A DNA stretch of 64,000 nucleotides from Paenirhodobacter ferrireducens (GTDB lineage Bacteria > Pseudomonadota > Alphaproteobacteria > Rhodobacterales > Rhodobacteraceae), in the NCBI RefSeq assembly GCF_004022265.1, contig NZ_SAVB01000025.1, forward strand, positions 1-64,000, given 5' to 3'. Below are positions 17,560 to 31,165 of this stretch, one piece after another. The notes under the pieces were generated by a model. That model saw nothing but the letters and a program-made list of their open reading frames with translations, was not told where the DNA came from and did no database searches. The translations under genes were made by a program, and so were the position numbers. How positions within the stretch are numbered: the stretch's first letter is position 1; each line of letters begins with the position of its first letter.

Positions 17560-18273
17560 ATGAGGTGCATGATGCAGAAAAAACTCCTTCTCGCGCTTTG
17601 CGCAGCCGGGCTGCTGCCGCAGACCGGGATCGCCGAGGTGACCGGCGCCGAGGTCGGTTTCCACTACTCGACGCTGGCCGACGCCGATGCGCGCGACCTG
17701 AACAAAGCCACACTCGGCGGTGCGCTCGAATATGGCATCGGGCCGCAGTTCTCGGTGCAGGGCGATCTCGCGCAGCGCTACTACGGGCTGACCAACTGGG
17801 ACGGCACCACCTTCACCCTGCACGGTAGCTATCGTCCGACCGACGCCATGGCCGCCGGTGCCTTCGTCGGCCATGACTGGCTCGACAATCAGGACGTGAT
17901 CTATTACGGCCTCGAATTCGCCAACAAGGTCAATCAGATCTCCTATGAGGCGGCGTTCACCCACTTCGACAGCATGGGCAAGAACGCCAACGGTCTGACC
18001 CTGCGCGGCGGCTATGCGGTGAACCAGCAGCTCGACCTCGGCGGCCGGGTCGACATCGTCCATGGCGACGGCGACAACAACTACCGCGTCAGCGGTACCG
18101 CCGGCTACGAGATCACCCCCGGCATCAAGGCCACGGGCGAGCTCGGCTTCTATGACGGCGACGGCATGGCGGCCGAAAGCTTTGTCGGCGTTGGCGTGAA
18201 GGCCACCTTCGGCAACAACAATGGCGTGACCTTCGGTGGCCGCGGCCTGCAGGACTTCCTGCCCGGGCTCTGA
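17560..18273 (+). CDS. Outer-membrane beta-barrel (porin-like) protein, 237 aa
   Basis: The start at 17560 is preferred because AGGAGGG lies 5 nt upstream; an earlier ATG at 17533 overlaps the gyrA stop. A signal peptide is clear (basic start, KKLLLALCAAGLLPQTGIA). The mature protein alternates hydrophobic and polar residues with many aromatic and glycine strands (VGFHYSTLADADARDLNK, LGGALEYGIGPQFSVQGD), like a small barrel. The terminal residue is Leu, not the usual Phe. The exact family and cargo are unknown. Confidence 0.75.
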   Translation: MRCMMQKKLLLALCAAGLLPQTGIAEVTGAEVGFHYSTLADADARDLNKATLGGALEYGIGPQFSVQGDLAQRYYGLTNWDGTTFTLHGSYRPTDAMAAGAFVGHDWLDNQDVIYYGLEFANKVNQISYEAAFTHFDSMGKNANGLTLRGGYAVNQQLDLGGRVDIVHGDGDNNYRVSGTAGYEITPGIKATGELGFYDGDGMAAESFVGVGVKATFGNNNGVTFGGRGLQDFLPGL

Positions 18274-18310
18274 GCCCTTGTCCTTCGGCGCCCCTTCGGG
18301 GGCGTCCCCG

Positions 18311-18341
18311 GCGCCCTCCCCGCGAGGGCGCTTTCCTTTTT
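18311..18341 (+). terminator. Rho-independent terminator after the beta-barrel gene
   Basis: A perfect 7-bp stem GCGCCCT/AGGGCGC with a 7-nt loop is followed by TTTCCTTTTT. It ends the gyrA/barrel transcription unit 25 bp before trmFO. Confidence 0.8.
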
Positions 18342-18366
18342 CCGCAACCCACCGTAAACGGGCCCC

Positions 18367-19710
18367 ATGAGCGATACACTTCACATCATCGGCGGCGGCA
18401 TGGCCGGATCGGAAGCCGCCTGGCAGGCCGCACAGGCGGGCGTTCCCGTCGTGCTGCACGAGATGCGGCCGAAGGTCGCCACCTTCGCGCATCAGAGTGG
18501 CGATTTCGCCGAAATGGTCTGTTCGAACTCGTTCCGCTCGGATGATGACGAACGCAACGCCGTGGGCCTGCTGCATTGGGAAATGCGGGCTGCGGGCGGG
18601 CTGATCATGGGCACTGCCGACCGCCATTCGCTGCCCGCCGGCGGCGCCCTGGCCGTCGACCGCGAGGCGTTCTCGCAGGCGGTGACGGCGGCACTGCGGT
18701 CGCACCCGCTGATCTCCTTCGCGGATGAGGAAATCACCGAGCTGCCGACCTCGGGCCACTGGATCATCGCCACCGGGCCGCTGACCTCGGGCGCGCTGGC
18801 AGATAGCATCCGCACCACCACCGGGGCCGAGAGCCTGGCCTTCTTCGACGCGATCGCGCCGATCGTCTATGCCGAGACCATCGACATGGACATCGCCTGG
18901 CGGCAAAGCCGCTACGACAAGGGCGAGACCGAGGAAGAGCGCACCGCCTATATCAACTGCCCGATGACCAAGGCGGAATACGAGGCCTTCATCGACGCGC
19001 TGCTGGCGGCCGAGAAGACCGAGTTCCACGCGGGCGAGACGGCGGGGTACTTCGACGGCTGTCTGCCGATCGAGGTGATGGCCGAGCGCGGCCGCGAGAC
19101 GCTGCGCCACGGGCCGATGAAGCCCGTCGGCCTGACCAATGCACACAAGCCCGAGGAAAAGGCCTATGCCGTGGTGCAGCTGCGCCGCGACAATGCGCTC
19201 GGCACGCTCTATAACATCGTCGGCTTCCAGACGAAGATGAAGTACGGCGCGCAAACCTCTGTATTCAAGATGATTCCGGGGCTGCAGAACGCCAGTTTCG
19301 CGCGCCTTGGCGGGATCCATCGCAACACCTTCATCAACTCGCCGACGTTGCTCGATGACCAGATGCGGCTGAAGCTGCGGCCGAACCTGCGCTTTGCCGG
19401 GCAGATCACCGGCGTCGAGGGCTATGTCGAAAGCGCGGCGATGGGGCTTCTGGCGGGCCGCATGGCCGCGGCCGAGATCAAGGGCGGCTGCCTGCCGCCG
19501 CCCGCGCCCGAGACCGCCATGGGCAGCCTGGTGAACCACATCACCGGCGGCGCCGAGGCGAAAAGCTTCCAGCCGATGAACGTGAACTTCGGCCTCTTCC
19601 CGCCGCTCGAGGAAGCCCGCGGCGGCCGCAAGGGCCGCAAGGACCGCTACAAGGGCTATACCGACCGGGCGAAAGAGCTGTTCACGCACTGGCTTGCGGC
19701 GCAGGGCTGA
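18367..19710 (+). CDS. trmFO: Methylene-THF--tRNA (m5U54) methyltransferase, 447 aa
   Basis: The N-terminus [31 protein letters not shown] is the FAD-binding GxGxxG motif and signature of the GidA-related TrmFO family. The body contains [13 protein letters not shown] and a long conserved C-terminal half ([27 protein letters not shown]). TrmFO uses methylenetetrahydrofolate and FADH2 to make m5U54 in the T-loop. The family is typical of Gram-positives and alphaproteobacteria. One base separates its stop from gluQ. Confidence 0.95.
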   Translation: MSDTLHIIGGGMAGSEAAWQAAQAGVPVVLHEMRPKVATFAHQSGDFAEMVCSNSFRSDDDERNAVGLLHWEMRAAGGLIMGTADRHSLPAGGALAVDREAFSQAVTAALRSHPLISFADEEITELPTSGHWIIATGPLTSGALADSIRTTTGAESLAFFDAIAPIVYAETIDMDIAWRQSRYDKGETEEERTAYINCPMTKAEYEAFIDALLAAEKTEFHAGETAGYFDGCLPIEVMAERGRETLRHGPMKPVGLTNAHKPEEKAYAVVQLRRDNALGTLYNIVGFQTKMKYGAQTSVFKMIPGLQNASFARLGGIHRNTFINSPTLLDDQMRLKLRPNLRFAGQITGVEGYVESAAMGLLAGRMAAAEIKGGCLPPPAPETAMGSLVNHITGGAEAKSFQPMNVNFGLFPPLEEARGGRKGRKDRYKGYTDRAKELFTHWLAAQG

Positions 19711-19711
19711 G

Positions 19712-20548
19712 ATGATCACCCGGTTCGCGCCCTCGCCGACCGGGCCACTGCATCTGGGCCATGCCTATAGCGCGATCCTGGCCCATGACATAGCGCGCGC
19801 TGCCGGCGGGCAGTTCCTGCTGCGGATCGAGGACATCGACCGGCAGCGTTCGAAACCCGAGTGGGAGGCGCAGATCCAGGATGACCTGCGCTGGCTCGGG
19901 CTGAGCTGGGACGGGCCGGTGATGCGCCAGTCAGAGCGCCTGAAGGTCTATCGCGACTGCCTTGAAAAACTGTGGACTTCCGGCTTTCTCTTCTCCTGCT
20001 CCTGCCGCCGTCGTGACATCGAGGCGGCGGCTTCGGCGCCGCAGGAAGGTGTGCAGCTTGGTCCCGACGGCATCATCTACCCCGGCACCTGCCGGCTGAC
20101 GGGCGCACCGAAACCCGGCGAACCGCTGCCCGACGCGGCTTTGCGGCTTTACATGGATCGTGCCGCAAGCGCTTGTTCCTACACCGAAATCGGCGAGAGA
20201 TACCGCGGTATCCATGCGATCACGCCCGCGCAGATGATCCGCGAGGTGGGCGACGTGGTGCTGGCGCGGCGCGACATGGGCACCTCGTATCACCTCTCGG
20301 TGGTGCTCGACGATGCGGCGCAGGGGGTGACGCTCGTGACCCGCGGCGAAGACCTGTTCGAGGCGACGGCGATCCATGTCACACTTCAGAAACTACTTGA
20401 GCTTCCGGTGCCAACCTATTGTCATCACGGTCTGATCCGCGACGAGAATGGCAAGAGGCTGGCGAAGCGCGACGATGCCCGCGCGCTCTCGAAATACCGG
20501 GCCGAGGGGGCGACCCCGGCCGATATCCGCCGCCTGGTCGGGCTGTAG
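19712..20548 (+). CDS. gluQ: Glutamyl-Q tRNA(Asp) synthetase, 278 aa
   Basis: This paralogue of the GluRS catalytic domain lacks an anticodon-binding domain. RFAPSPTGPLHLGHAYSA contains the HIGH motif, LLRIEDIDRQRS follows, CSCRRRDI and YPGTC give zinc-type cysteines, and KRLAKRDDARAL replaces KMSKS. It attaches glutamate to queuosine at position 34 of tRNA-Asp. It starts 1 bp after trmFO and ends 2 bp from convergent hisI. Confidence 0.93.
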   Translation: MITRFAPSPTGPLHLGHAYSAILAHDIARAAGGQFLLRIEDIDRQRSKPEWEAQIQDDLRWLGLSWDGPVMRQSERLKVYRDCLEKLWTSGFLFSCSCRRRDIEAAASAPQEGVQLGPDGIIYPGTCRLTGAPKPGEPLPDAALRLYMDRAASACSYTEIGERYRGIHAITPAQMIREVGDVVLARRDMGTSYHLSVVLDDAAQGVTLVTRGEDLFEATAIHVTLQKLLELPVPTYCHHGLIRDENGKRLAKRDDARALSKYRAEGATPADIRRLVGL

Positions 20549-20550
20549 CC

Positions 20551-20910
20551 TTACGCCATCGGCTTCAGGATCTCGACCTCGTCGCCCTGCCGCAGCGCGG
20601 TGTAGAAGCACGAGCGTCGGTTGGTGTGACAGGCCGGGCCGGTCTGATCGACGAGCAGCAGCAGGCAATCGCGGTCGCAGTCGATGCGCAGCTCGACCAG
20701 CCGCTGCACGTGGCCAGAGCTTTCGCCCTTCGCCCAGAACCCCTGGCGCGAGCGCGACCAATAGGTCACCTGCCCGGTCTCGAGCGTGCGCGCGAGGCTT
20801 TCGGCGTTCATCCAGGCCATCATCAGCACATCCCCGGTCGCCGCGTCCTGCGCGATTGCCGGGATCAGGCCGTTGGCGTCGTATTTCAGCGTGGCGGTGT
20901 CGAAACTCAT
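20551..20910 (-). CDS. hisI: Phosphoribosyl-AMP cyclohydrolase, 119 aa
   Basis: This is a single-domain PRA-CH enzyme. [29 protein letters not shown] and [18 protein letters not shown] are family signatures, [27 protein letters not shown] carries the metal-binding Asp/Cys residues. It catalyses the third step of histidine synthesis. No HisE domain is fused. It is a lone minus-strand gene, away from other his genes. Confidence 0.95.
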   Translation of the reverse strand: MSFDTATLKYDANGLIPAIAQDAATGDVLMMAWMNAESLARTLETGQVTYWSRSRQGFWAKGESSGHVQRLVELRIDCDRDCLLLLVDQTGPACHTNRRSCFYTALRQGDEVEILKPMA

Positions 20911-20970
20911 CGGGCTTTCCTTGCGCGTTGTGGCGTCCTATCTAACCTGCGCAACCCCGGGGGAAAAGCC

Positions 20971-21411
20971 ATGAGCGACGCCGATCTGTTCAAGCTCTAT
21001 TCGCAGCGCATTCTGGCGCTGGCGGCCGACATCCCCTTTACCGAGCCGCTCGCCACCCCGGATGCAAGCGCCCGCAAGCGGGCGCCGCTGTGCGGCTCGA
21101 CCGTGGCCGTTTCGCTGACGCTGACCGACGGGCGGATCACCGGCTACAGCCAGCAGGTGCATGCCTGCGCGCTTGGTCAGGCCTCGGCGGCGATTTTCGG
21201 GGCGGCGGTGATCGGGCGCAGCCGTGACGAGGTGGCGGCGTTGCGCGATGCGCTGGCGGCGATGCTGACAGGCGGGCCGGTGCCGGCAGCGCCCTTTGGC
21301 GAATACGAGGTGTTGCAGGCCGCGCGCGACTATCCGAACCGCCACGCCTCGATCCTGCTCGCCCCCGAGGCGACGCTCGAGGCGCTTGATGCGGCGGCGA
21401 AGGCCGCCTGA
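20971..21411 (+). CDS. IscU/NifU-N-like iron-sulfur scaffold-type protein, 146 aa
   Basis: The sequence has LCGSTVAVSLTLTDGRITGYSQQVHACALGQASAAIFGAAVIGRS, the NifU_N/IscU fold pattern with cysteines in the first and second conserved blocks. The third canonical Cys is not evident, so it may be a relative rather than a true scaffold. Small proteins of this kind are common in Rhodobacteraceae. It stands alone. Confidence 0.7.
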   Translation: MSDADLFKLYSQRILALAADIPFTEPLATPDASARKRAPLCGSTVAVSLTLTDGRITGYSQQVHACALGQASAAIFGAAVIGRSRDEVAALRDALAAMLTGGPVPAAPFGEYEVLQAARDYPNRHASILLAPEATLEALDAAAKAA

Positions 21412-21431
21412 TCCCCTTTCCCAGTCGAGAT

Positions 21432-21462
21432 AAAAAAACGCCGCCATCCGAAGATGACGGCG
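21432..21462 (-). terminator. Strong terminator for the 40-aa gene
   Basis: On the minus strand a 10-bp stem (with one G-T pair) closed by a TTCG tetraloop is followed by seven Ts. It lies about 100 nt past the stop of the small gene at 21563-21685. Confidence 0.9.
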
Positions 21463-21562
21463 CAGGAGCGCTTTCGGGGGGCGGAACCCCTCTTTGGACA
21501 GGCGGCCGCACATCGGGGACAGAGGCGGCAGCGAAAGCGCGAGGCAGTGAACAGGGCCGGGC

Positions 21563-21685
21563 TCAGAACAGCCCGGGCAGATAGAGAATCGCGACAAAAG
21601 TCACGCAGAGCGAAAGGGCGCCCAGGGCGTCGTGCAGCAGAGTGTTCGGCAGACGGCCGAGGGTGGCATTCAGATCCTTGCGCAT
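21563..21685 (-). CDS. Small membrane protein, 40 aa
   Basis: ATG at 21685 with AAAGGAGT upstream; the coding product starts MRKDLNATLGRLPN and ends with a hydrophobic helix (ALSLCVTFVAILYLPGLF). A lone, strongly terminated transcript with a good ribosome binding site indicates a real gene. It lies between the NifU-like gene and recG. The function is unknown; the shape is that of single-span regulatory or stress microproteins. Confidence 0.7.
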   Translation of the reverse strand: MRKDLNATLGRLPNTLLHDALGALSLCVTFVAILYLPGLF

Positions 21686-21763
21686 TCCGTACTCCTTTCG
21701 TTCCAGTTGCTATTTTGTTCTCATATCCCGTTCCGCAAGTAAAGAACTTTTTGAGAACATTTC

Positions 21764-26298
<4,535 letters not shown>

Positions 26299-26323
26299 TC
26301 AGCCGAGGGGGGCGTCCAGAGCC

Positions 26324-27037
26324 TCAGGCCCCCATGGCGACACGACCGCCCAGCGCGCTGTGATCTGGGTCGCGCAGCACATAGCCGCGGCCCCAGACCG
26401 TCTCGATATAGTTCTCGCCCTCGGTCACTTCCGACAGTTTCTTGCGCAGCTTGCAGATGAAGACGTCGATGATCTTCAGCTCCGGCTCGTCCATGCCGCC
26501 GTAGAGATGGTTGAGGAACATCTCCTTGGTCAGGGTGGTCCCCTTGCGCAGGCTGAGCAGTTCGAGCATCTGGTATTCCTTGCCGGTCAGATGCACCGGG
26601 CGCCCGCCCGCCTCGACCGTCTTCGCATCGAGGTTGACCGCGATCTTGCCGGTGCGGATCACCGATTGCGAATGGCCCTTGGAGCGGCGGATGATCGCAT
26701 GGATGCGGGCGATCAGCTCCTCGCGGTGGAAGGGTTTCGTCATGTAATCGTCGGCGCCGAAACCGAAGCCCTTGATCTTGTTCTCGGTGTCATCGGCCCC
26801 GGTGAGGATCAGGATCGGCGTGTCGACGCGGGCGAGGCGCAGCTGGCGCAGCACCTCGAGCCCGTTGATGTCGGGCAGGTTCAGATCGAGCAGGATCAGA
26901 TCGTAGTCATAGAGCTTGGCGAGATCGATTCCCTCCTCGCCCAGATCCGTGCAATAGACATTCAGGTTCGCATGGGTCAGCATGAGCTCGATGCTGCGCG
27001 AGGTCGTGGGGTCATCCTCCACCAGCAAGATCCGCAT
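26324..27037 (-). CDS. ctrA: Cell-cycle response regulator CtrA, 237 aa
   Basis: The receiver domain has Asp51 as phospho-acceptor ([16 protein letters not shown]) and the switch lysine in [11 protein letters not shown]. The OmpR-type winged helix has the CtrA signature [37 protein letters not shown]. CtrA controls replication, division, motility and, in Rhodobacterales, gene-transfer-agent expression. It follows sciP (95 bp gap) and has a perfect CtrA box and a GANTC site upstream, suggesting autoregulation and methylation-linked control. Confidence 0.97.
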   Translation of the reverse strand: MRILLVEDDPTTSRSIELMLTHANLNVYCTDLGEEGIDLAKLYDYDLILLDLNLPDINGLEVLRQLRLARVDTPILILTGADDTENKIKGFGFGADDYMTKPFHREELIARIHAIIRRSKGHSQSVIRTGKIAVNLDAKTVEAGGRPVHLTGKEYQMLELLSLRKGTTLTKEMFLNHLYGGMDEPELKIIDVFICKLRKKLSEVTEGENYIETVWGRGYVLRDPDHSALGGRVAMGA

Positions 27038-27074
27038 CGTCAGTCCTCCGCATTCGTCCCTCGATCGCTCTCGA

Positions 27075-27079
27075 GACTC
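27075..27079. promoter_or_regulatory. GANTC (CcrM) site in the ctrA leader
   Basis: GACTC lies 38 bp upstream of the ctrA start and 12 bp from the CtrA box. In Caulobacter a GANTC near a ctrA promoter links expression to methylation state. The motif is short and could be chance. Confidence 0.45.
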
Positions 27080-27090
27080 GCATCAAGTGG

Positions 27091-27105
27091 TTAACACCTC
27101 CTTAA
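27091..27105. promoter_or_regulatory. CtrA box TTAA-N7-TTAA
   Basis: A perfect TTAA (27091-27094), seven bases, TTAA (27102-27105) lies 54 bp upstream of the ctrA start. This is the full CtrA consensus and points to autoregulation. Confidence 0.75.
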
Positions 27106-27132
27106 TGTTGCATATTTTTAACGTTGCGCAAC

Positions 27133-27411
27133 TTAAAGTTGTCTGAATTTCTGAATTGCAGTCACTTTCAGCCCGGCAATCCCGTGTTTTTCCACCGCCT
27201 CCGTCCAGAGATCGAACTCCTCGTCGGAAAGTTCATAGCGTTGCAAAACCTCCGCCCGGGGAATCAACCCACAGGCAACGGCCTGCACCAGCACCGCCTT
27301 GCGCGACGCAACCCAACGGCGCGTGTCCTTCGGCGGCAAGTCCGCGCGCGTCAGAATCGTGCCATCAGGCAGGGTGACCGAGCGCGGACCATCGACTTTC
27401 TTCAGATACAT
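27133..27411 (-). CDS. sciP: SciP-type (DUF1153) CtrA inhibitor, 92 aa
   Basis: The chosen start at 27411 (MYLKKVDGPRSVTLPDG) gives 92 residues, the usual family size. The DUF1153 core includes LPPKDTRRWVASRKAVLVQAVACGLIPRAEVLQRYELSDEEFDLWTEAV. SciP binds CtrA-dependent promoters and represses them in Caulobacter. Here it lies directly upstream of ctrA on the same strand. A near-perfect CtrA-type site lies upstream at 27473-27487. Confidence 0.92.
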   Translation of the reverse strand: MYLKKVDGPRSVTLPDGTILTRADLPPKDTRRWVASRKAVLVQAVACGLIPRAEVLQRYELSDEEFDLWTEAVEKHGIAGLKVTAIQKFRQL

Positions 27412-27472
27412 AGCTCTCCCCTCCGACCTTCCGTTCCCCGAGATCTGCGGTCCCCACCATGAGCCCACGGTC

Positions 27473-27487
27473 TTAACGACGGGTGAA
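27473..27487. promoter_or_regulatory. Near-consensus CtrA box upstream of sciP
   Basis: TTAA, seven bases, TGAA (one mismatch) lies about 62-76 bp upstream of sciP and in the sciP/mnmA divergent region. CtrA activation of sciP is known in Caulobacter. Confidence 0.45.
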
Positions 27488-27552
27488 GCCAAGGGTTGTG
27501 ACCGCAGCGGTTTTTCCTATATTCCTCCGGGTCTGGTTAAAGGACCCTCGAC

Positions 27553-28707
27553 ATGAGCAAGGATTTGCCTGTGGACACCCCCCTGAATTCGCTCGGCCTG
27601 CCGAAGGCGCCGGCCGAGACGCGAGTCGTGGTGGCGATGTCGGGCGGCGTCGACAGCTCGGTGGTGGCGGCGATGCTGGCCGAGGAAGGCTATGATGTCG
27701 TCGGCGTGACGCTGCAGCTTTACGACCATGGCGCGGCGCTGGCGAAAAAGGGCGCGTGCTGTGCGGGCCAGGACATCCACGATGCCCGCCGCGTCGCCGA
27801 GACGATGGGCTTTCCGCATTACGTGCTCGATTACGAGAACACCTTCCGCGAGGCGGTGATCGAGGAATTCGCCGATGCCTATCTGGCCGGCGCCACCCCG
27901 GTGCCCTGCATCCGCTGCAACGAGCGGGTGAAGTTCAAGGACCTGCTCGAGACCGCGAAGGATCTCGAGGCCGATTGCATGGCGACCGGCCATTACATCC
28001 AGCGCCGGATCGGGCCGACCGGGCCGGAGCTTCATTGCGCTGCCGATCCGAACCGCGACCAGAGCTATTTCCTGTTCTCGACCACGCCCGAGCAGCTGGC
28101 CTTCCTGCGCTTCCCGCTCGGCCATCTCGCCTCGAAGGCCGAGACCCGGGCGCTTGCCGCAAAATACGGTCTGCCGGTCGCCGACAAGCCCGACAGTCAG
28201 GACATCTGCTTCGTGCCGAACGGCAGCTATGCGAGCGTGATCGAGAAGCTGCGCCCGGGGGCCGCCGATCCGGGCGAGATCGTCGATCTGTCGGGCAAGG
28301 TGCTGGGCACGCATCGCGGCGTGATCCATTACACCATCGGCCAGCGTCGCGGCCTCGGCATTGGCGGCGGCGAACCGCTTTACGTCGTCAAGCTCGATCC
28401 CGGGACGCGGCGGGTGATCGTCGGCCCGAAGGAGGCGCTCGCCACCCGCATCATCCCGGTGCGCGAGATCAACTGGCTCGGTGACGAACCGCTGACCGCG
28501 CGGCCGGAATGGCATGTTTCGGTCAAGGTCCGCTCGACCCGCCCGCCGCGCGAGGCGATCGTGCGGCCGCTCAGCGCAACCGAGGCCGAGGTCGAGCTGC
28601 TCGACCCCGAGGAAGGCGTCAGCCCGGGCCAGGCCTGCGTCTTCTACGAGACCGGCGGCACCCGCATCCTCGGCGGTGGCTGGATCTGGAAGGGCCGCAC
28701 CGCCTGA
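27553..28707 (+). CDS. mnmA: tRNA-specific 2-thiouridylase MnmA, 384 aa
   Basis: The PP-loop is [18 protein letters not shown]. The catalytic cysteines are in [13 protein letters not shown] and [11 protein letters not shown], and ATGHYIQRR follows. MnmA makes s2U34 in tRNA-Lys/Glu/Gln using sulfur relayed from IscS. The N-terminal ~20 residues extend beyond the PP-loop, as in other Rhodobacteraceae. It ends at a bidirectional terminator shared with phaC. Confidence 0.97.
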   Translation: MSKDLPVDTPLNSLGLPKAPAETRVVVAMSGGVDSSVVAAMLAEEGYDVVGVTLQLYDHGAALAKKGACCAGQDIHDARRVAETMGFPHYVLDYENTFREAVIEEFADAYLAGATPVPCIRCNERVKFKDLLETAKDLEADCMATGHYIQRRIGPTGPELHCAADPNRDQSYFLFSTTPEQLAFLRFPLGHLASKAETRALAAKYGLPVADKPDSQDICFVPNGSYASVIEKLRPGAADPGEIVDLSGKVLGTHRGVIHYTIGQRRGLGIGGGEPLYVVKLDPGTRRVIVGPKEALATRIIPVREINWLGDEPLTARPEWHVSVKVRSTRPPREAIVRPLSATEAEVELLDPEEGVSPGQACVFYETGGTRILGGGWIWKGRTA

Positions 28708-28744
28708 CCGCCCGCCCCCGGACGTCGAGCCCCGCGCAAAGAAA

Positions 28745-28768
28745 AACCCCTCGCCAAGGCGAGGGGTT
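28745..28768. terminator. Bidirectional terminator between mnmA and phaC
   Basis: An 11-bp perfect stem AACCCCTCGCC/GGCGAGGGGTT with a 2-base centre is flanked by an A-run on one side and a T-run on the other, so it can terminate both convergent genes. Confidence 0.9.
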
Positions 28769-28786
28769 TTCCATTTCAGATAGGGC

Positions 28787-30739
28787 TCAGCGCACCAGCA
28801 CGTAGCTGCCGGGGGCGTCGGCGAGCGGGGCATAGCCCGCCTCTTCGTTGCCCAGCGGCGGCGGTGCGCCATCCTCGAGCCCCTGCGTCTCGCGCAGCCA
28901 GTCGGCCCAGGGCTGCCACCACGAGCCCGGAACCTTCGGCACGCTTGCCGCCCATTCCTTCGGCCCGGGATGCGCCCGGCCCGGCTCGTGCGTCATCATC
29001 CGGTACTTCGCCCGCGGGCTACCCGGAGGGGCGACGATGCCGGTGTTGTGCCCGCCCGAGACCAGCGCGAAGGTCACGCTGCCATGCATCAGGTAGGTCA
29101 GCTTGAACACCGAGTTCCAGGGGGCGATGTGGTCATGCTCGGTCGCCACGGCGAAGATCGGCGCCTTGATGTCCTGCAAGAAGATGTGCCCGCCGCCCGA
29201 TTCCATCCGGCCATCGGCCAGATCGTTGTTCAGGAACAGCTTGCGCAGGTATTCCGAATGCATCTTGTAGGGCATCCGGGTGGCATCCTTCGACCAGGCA
29301 CCAAGCGACGAGGCCGTCTCGCGCTCGCCCATCATGTATTCGCGCACCATGTGCGACCACACGAGGTCTTGCGACTTCAGCATCGAGAAGGTGCCGGCCA
29401 TCGCTTCCTTGTCGAGATACCCCTCCTCCCACATCATGTCCTCGATCAGCGCAAGCTGGTCCTCGTTGGTGAACAGGCTCAACTCGCCCGCCTCGGTGAA
29501 GTCGACCTGCGCCGCCAGCATGGTCAGCGTCGCCAGCCGCTCGTCGCCGTCGCGCGCCATCGTCGCCGCGGTCACCGAGAACAGCGTGCCGCCGAGGCAA
29601 TAGCCGAGCCCGTGCACTTTCTCCGAGCCGGTGATCGCCGTCACCGCGTCGATCGCCGCCATCACGCCCAGCTTGCGGTAATCATCGAAGCCGAGATCGC
29701 GATCCTCCTCGTCGGGGTTCTTCCAACTGATGCAGAACACGGTGAAGCCCTGGCCCACCAGCCAGTTGATCAGCGATTCCTGCTTCGTCAGGTCGAGGAT
29801 GTAATATTTCATGATCCAGGCCGGCACGATCAGCAGCGGCACCGGATGCGTGACCCCGGTGGTCGGCGCGTATTGCAGAAGCTCGATCAGCCGGTTGCGG
29901 AACACCACCTTGCCCGGCGTCGCCGCGACTTCGCGCCCCGGCACGAAGACATCGGCCATCTCTTCCTGGCCGGTCGCCTTCTTCAGCAGGTCCTCGGCGA
30001 AATACTGCGCGCCGCGCACCAGATTGCGCCCGCCCTCCTCGATCGTGCGCGAGATCAGCTGCGGGTTGGTCGCGAGGAAGTTCGAGGGCGAGAACATGTC
30101 CAGCATCTGCCGGCCATAGAATTCGACCAGCTTCTCGTGCTTCTTCTCGACGCCGGGAACGTCGGTCGTCGCCTTCGCCCACCATTGCTGGGCAAGCAGG
30201 AAGCTTTGCGACCAGTAAGAGAAGGGCAGCTTCGACCATTCCGGCCCGGCAAAACGCCGGTCCTGCTTCAGCGGTTCGATACAGGGGGCCGTTTCCGTGC
30301 CGACACCGCCGATCTGGCACATCACCTCGGCGGCCAGACGCTGCGCCTTGCGGGCCGATTTCCAGGCAAGCTCGGCCTGCTTGCCGGGGCTGATCGCGAG
30401 ATGCGCCGCCCAGTCGGCCCAGGCGAGCGACAGCGCAAGCGGCGACAGACCGCCCTCAGCCTTGCCCATCAGCGCATGCACATAATGGTCAAGCTGGCGG
30501 AAGGACTCCTCAGCCGCACGTTTCTCGGGCGTGTCGCCCACGATGCCGGCACTCGTCACGAGAGGAACCGGCAGCTGCACCCGCGGGGCCTCGGCCACGG
30601 GGGCGGGCTTGGCCACCTTCGCCCTCGCCCGCACGGCGGGCTTCACCACCGGCATTTCATCAGCGCTCAGGATCTCGTCCGACGCCGGGGCGTCAGATTT
30701 GACGCGCCGGCCGCGCGTCTTGCGGAGGGTAGTCGTCAT
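28787..30739 (-). CDS. phaC: Class I poly(3-hydroxyalkanoate) synthase, 650 aa
   Basis: The lipase-like box GYCLGG carries the catalytic Cys; the catalytic Asp and His sit in downstream conserved blocks (AVATEHDHIAPW and SGGHNTGIV). The N-terminal ~60 residues are a basic, P/A/K-rich extension. The 650-residue length and lack of a separate PhaE fit class I. It polymerises hydroxyacyl-CoA into storage granules. The phasin gene lies 45 bp upstream. Confidence 0.95.
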   Translation of the reverse strand: MTTTLRKTRGRRVKSDAPASDEILSADEMPVVKPAVRARAKVAKPAPVAEAPRVQLPVPLVTSAGIVGDTPEKRAAEESFRQLDHYVHALMGKAEGGLSPLALSLAWADWAAHLAISPGKQAELAWKSARKAQRLAAEVMCQIGGVGTETAPCIEPLKQDRRFAGPEWSKLPFSYWSQSFLLAQQWWAKATTDVPGVEKKHEKLVEFYGRQMLDMFSPSNFLATNPQLISRTIEEGGRNLVRGAQYFAEDLLKKATGQEEMADVFVPGREVAATPGKVVFRNRLIELLQYAPTTGVTHPVPLLIVPAWIMKYYILDLTKQESLINWLVGQGFTVFCISWKNPDEEDRDLGFDDYRKLGVMAAIDAVTAITGSEKVHGLGYCLGGTLFSVTAATMARDGDERLATLTMLAAQVDFTEAGELSLFTNEDQLALIEDMMWEEGYLDKEAMAGTFSMLKSQDLVWSHMVREYMMGERETASSLGAWSKDATRMPYKMHSEYLRKLFLNNDLADGRMESGGGHIFLQDIKAPIFAVATEHDHIAPWNSVFKLTYLMHGSVTFALVSGGHNTGIVAPPGSPRAKYRMMTHEPGRAHPGPKEWAASVPKVPGSWWQPWADWLRETQGLEDGAPPPLGNEEAGYAPLADAPGSYVLVR

Positions 30740-30784
30740 CGCGTTTCCTCATTCTCGGGGCGGGCAGAGCGCCCGCCCGCTGCG

Positions 30785-31165
30785 TCAGTCCTTGCTCTTG
30801 CCGCCTGCAGCCGTCACCATCGCCTCGCCCTCCTCAGTCGCGGTGCGGATCGCCTGCTCGGCAATTTCGGTGGCCGAAGCGGCCAGCTTGTTCGTCTCGA
30901 CCGAATAATCGGTCAGCATCTTCTGCCAGAATCCCTGCCACATCGCCATGGCCTCGGCGGGGCTGCCGGCATCGGCCAGTTCATCCAGCATCTCACGATC
31001 GCGCTCGAAGCGGGCCTTGAGAAACTCCAGCATCTCGATGTTGTGTTTCAGCAGCGACTCGGCCATCCGGGCCTGCGGCTTCATGAACATCGTCCAAGTC
31101 TCGGCCGACGGTGCCTTCATCATGGAGGCGAAGGTGATCGTCGACGGCGGGGTCTTCGTTGGCAT
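30785..31165 (-). CDS. phaP: Phasin, 126 aa
   Basis: The 126 residues are helical and amphipathic (LLKHNIEMLEFLKARFERDREMLDELADAGSPAEAMAMWQGFWQKML), the phasin pattern that coats PHA granules. GGAGGAC precedes the ATG at 31165. Directly upstream of phaC on the same strand, it probably shares its promoter. The upstream leader has TGC-rich repeats. Confidence 0.88.
   Translation of the reverse strand: MPTKTPPSTITFASMMKAPSAETWTMFMKPQARMAESLLKHNIEMLEFLKARFERDREMLDELADAGSPAEAMAMWQGFWQKMLTDYSVETNKLAASATEIAEQAIRTATEEGEAMVTAAGGKSKD

Noticed and set aside
27118-27136. A second CtrA box upstream of ctrA
   Set aside because: The two TTAA words are 11 bp apart, not 7, and enclose a separate palindrome.
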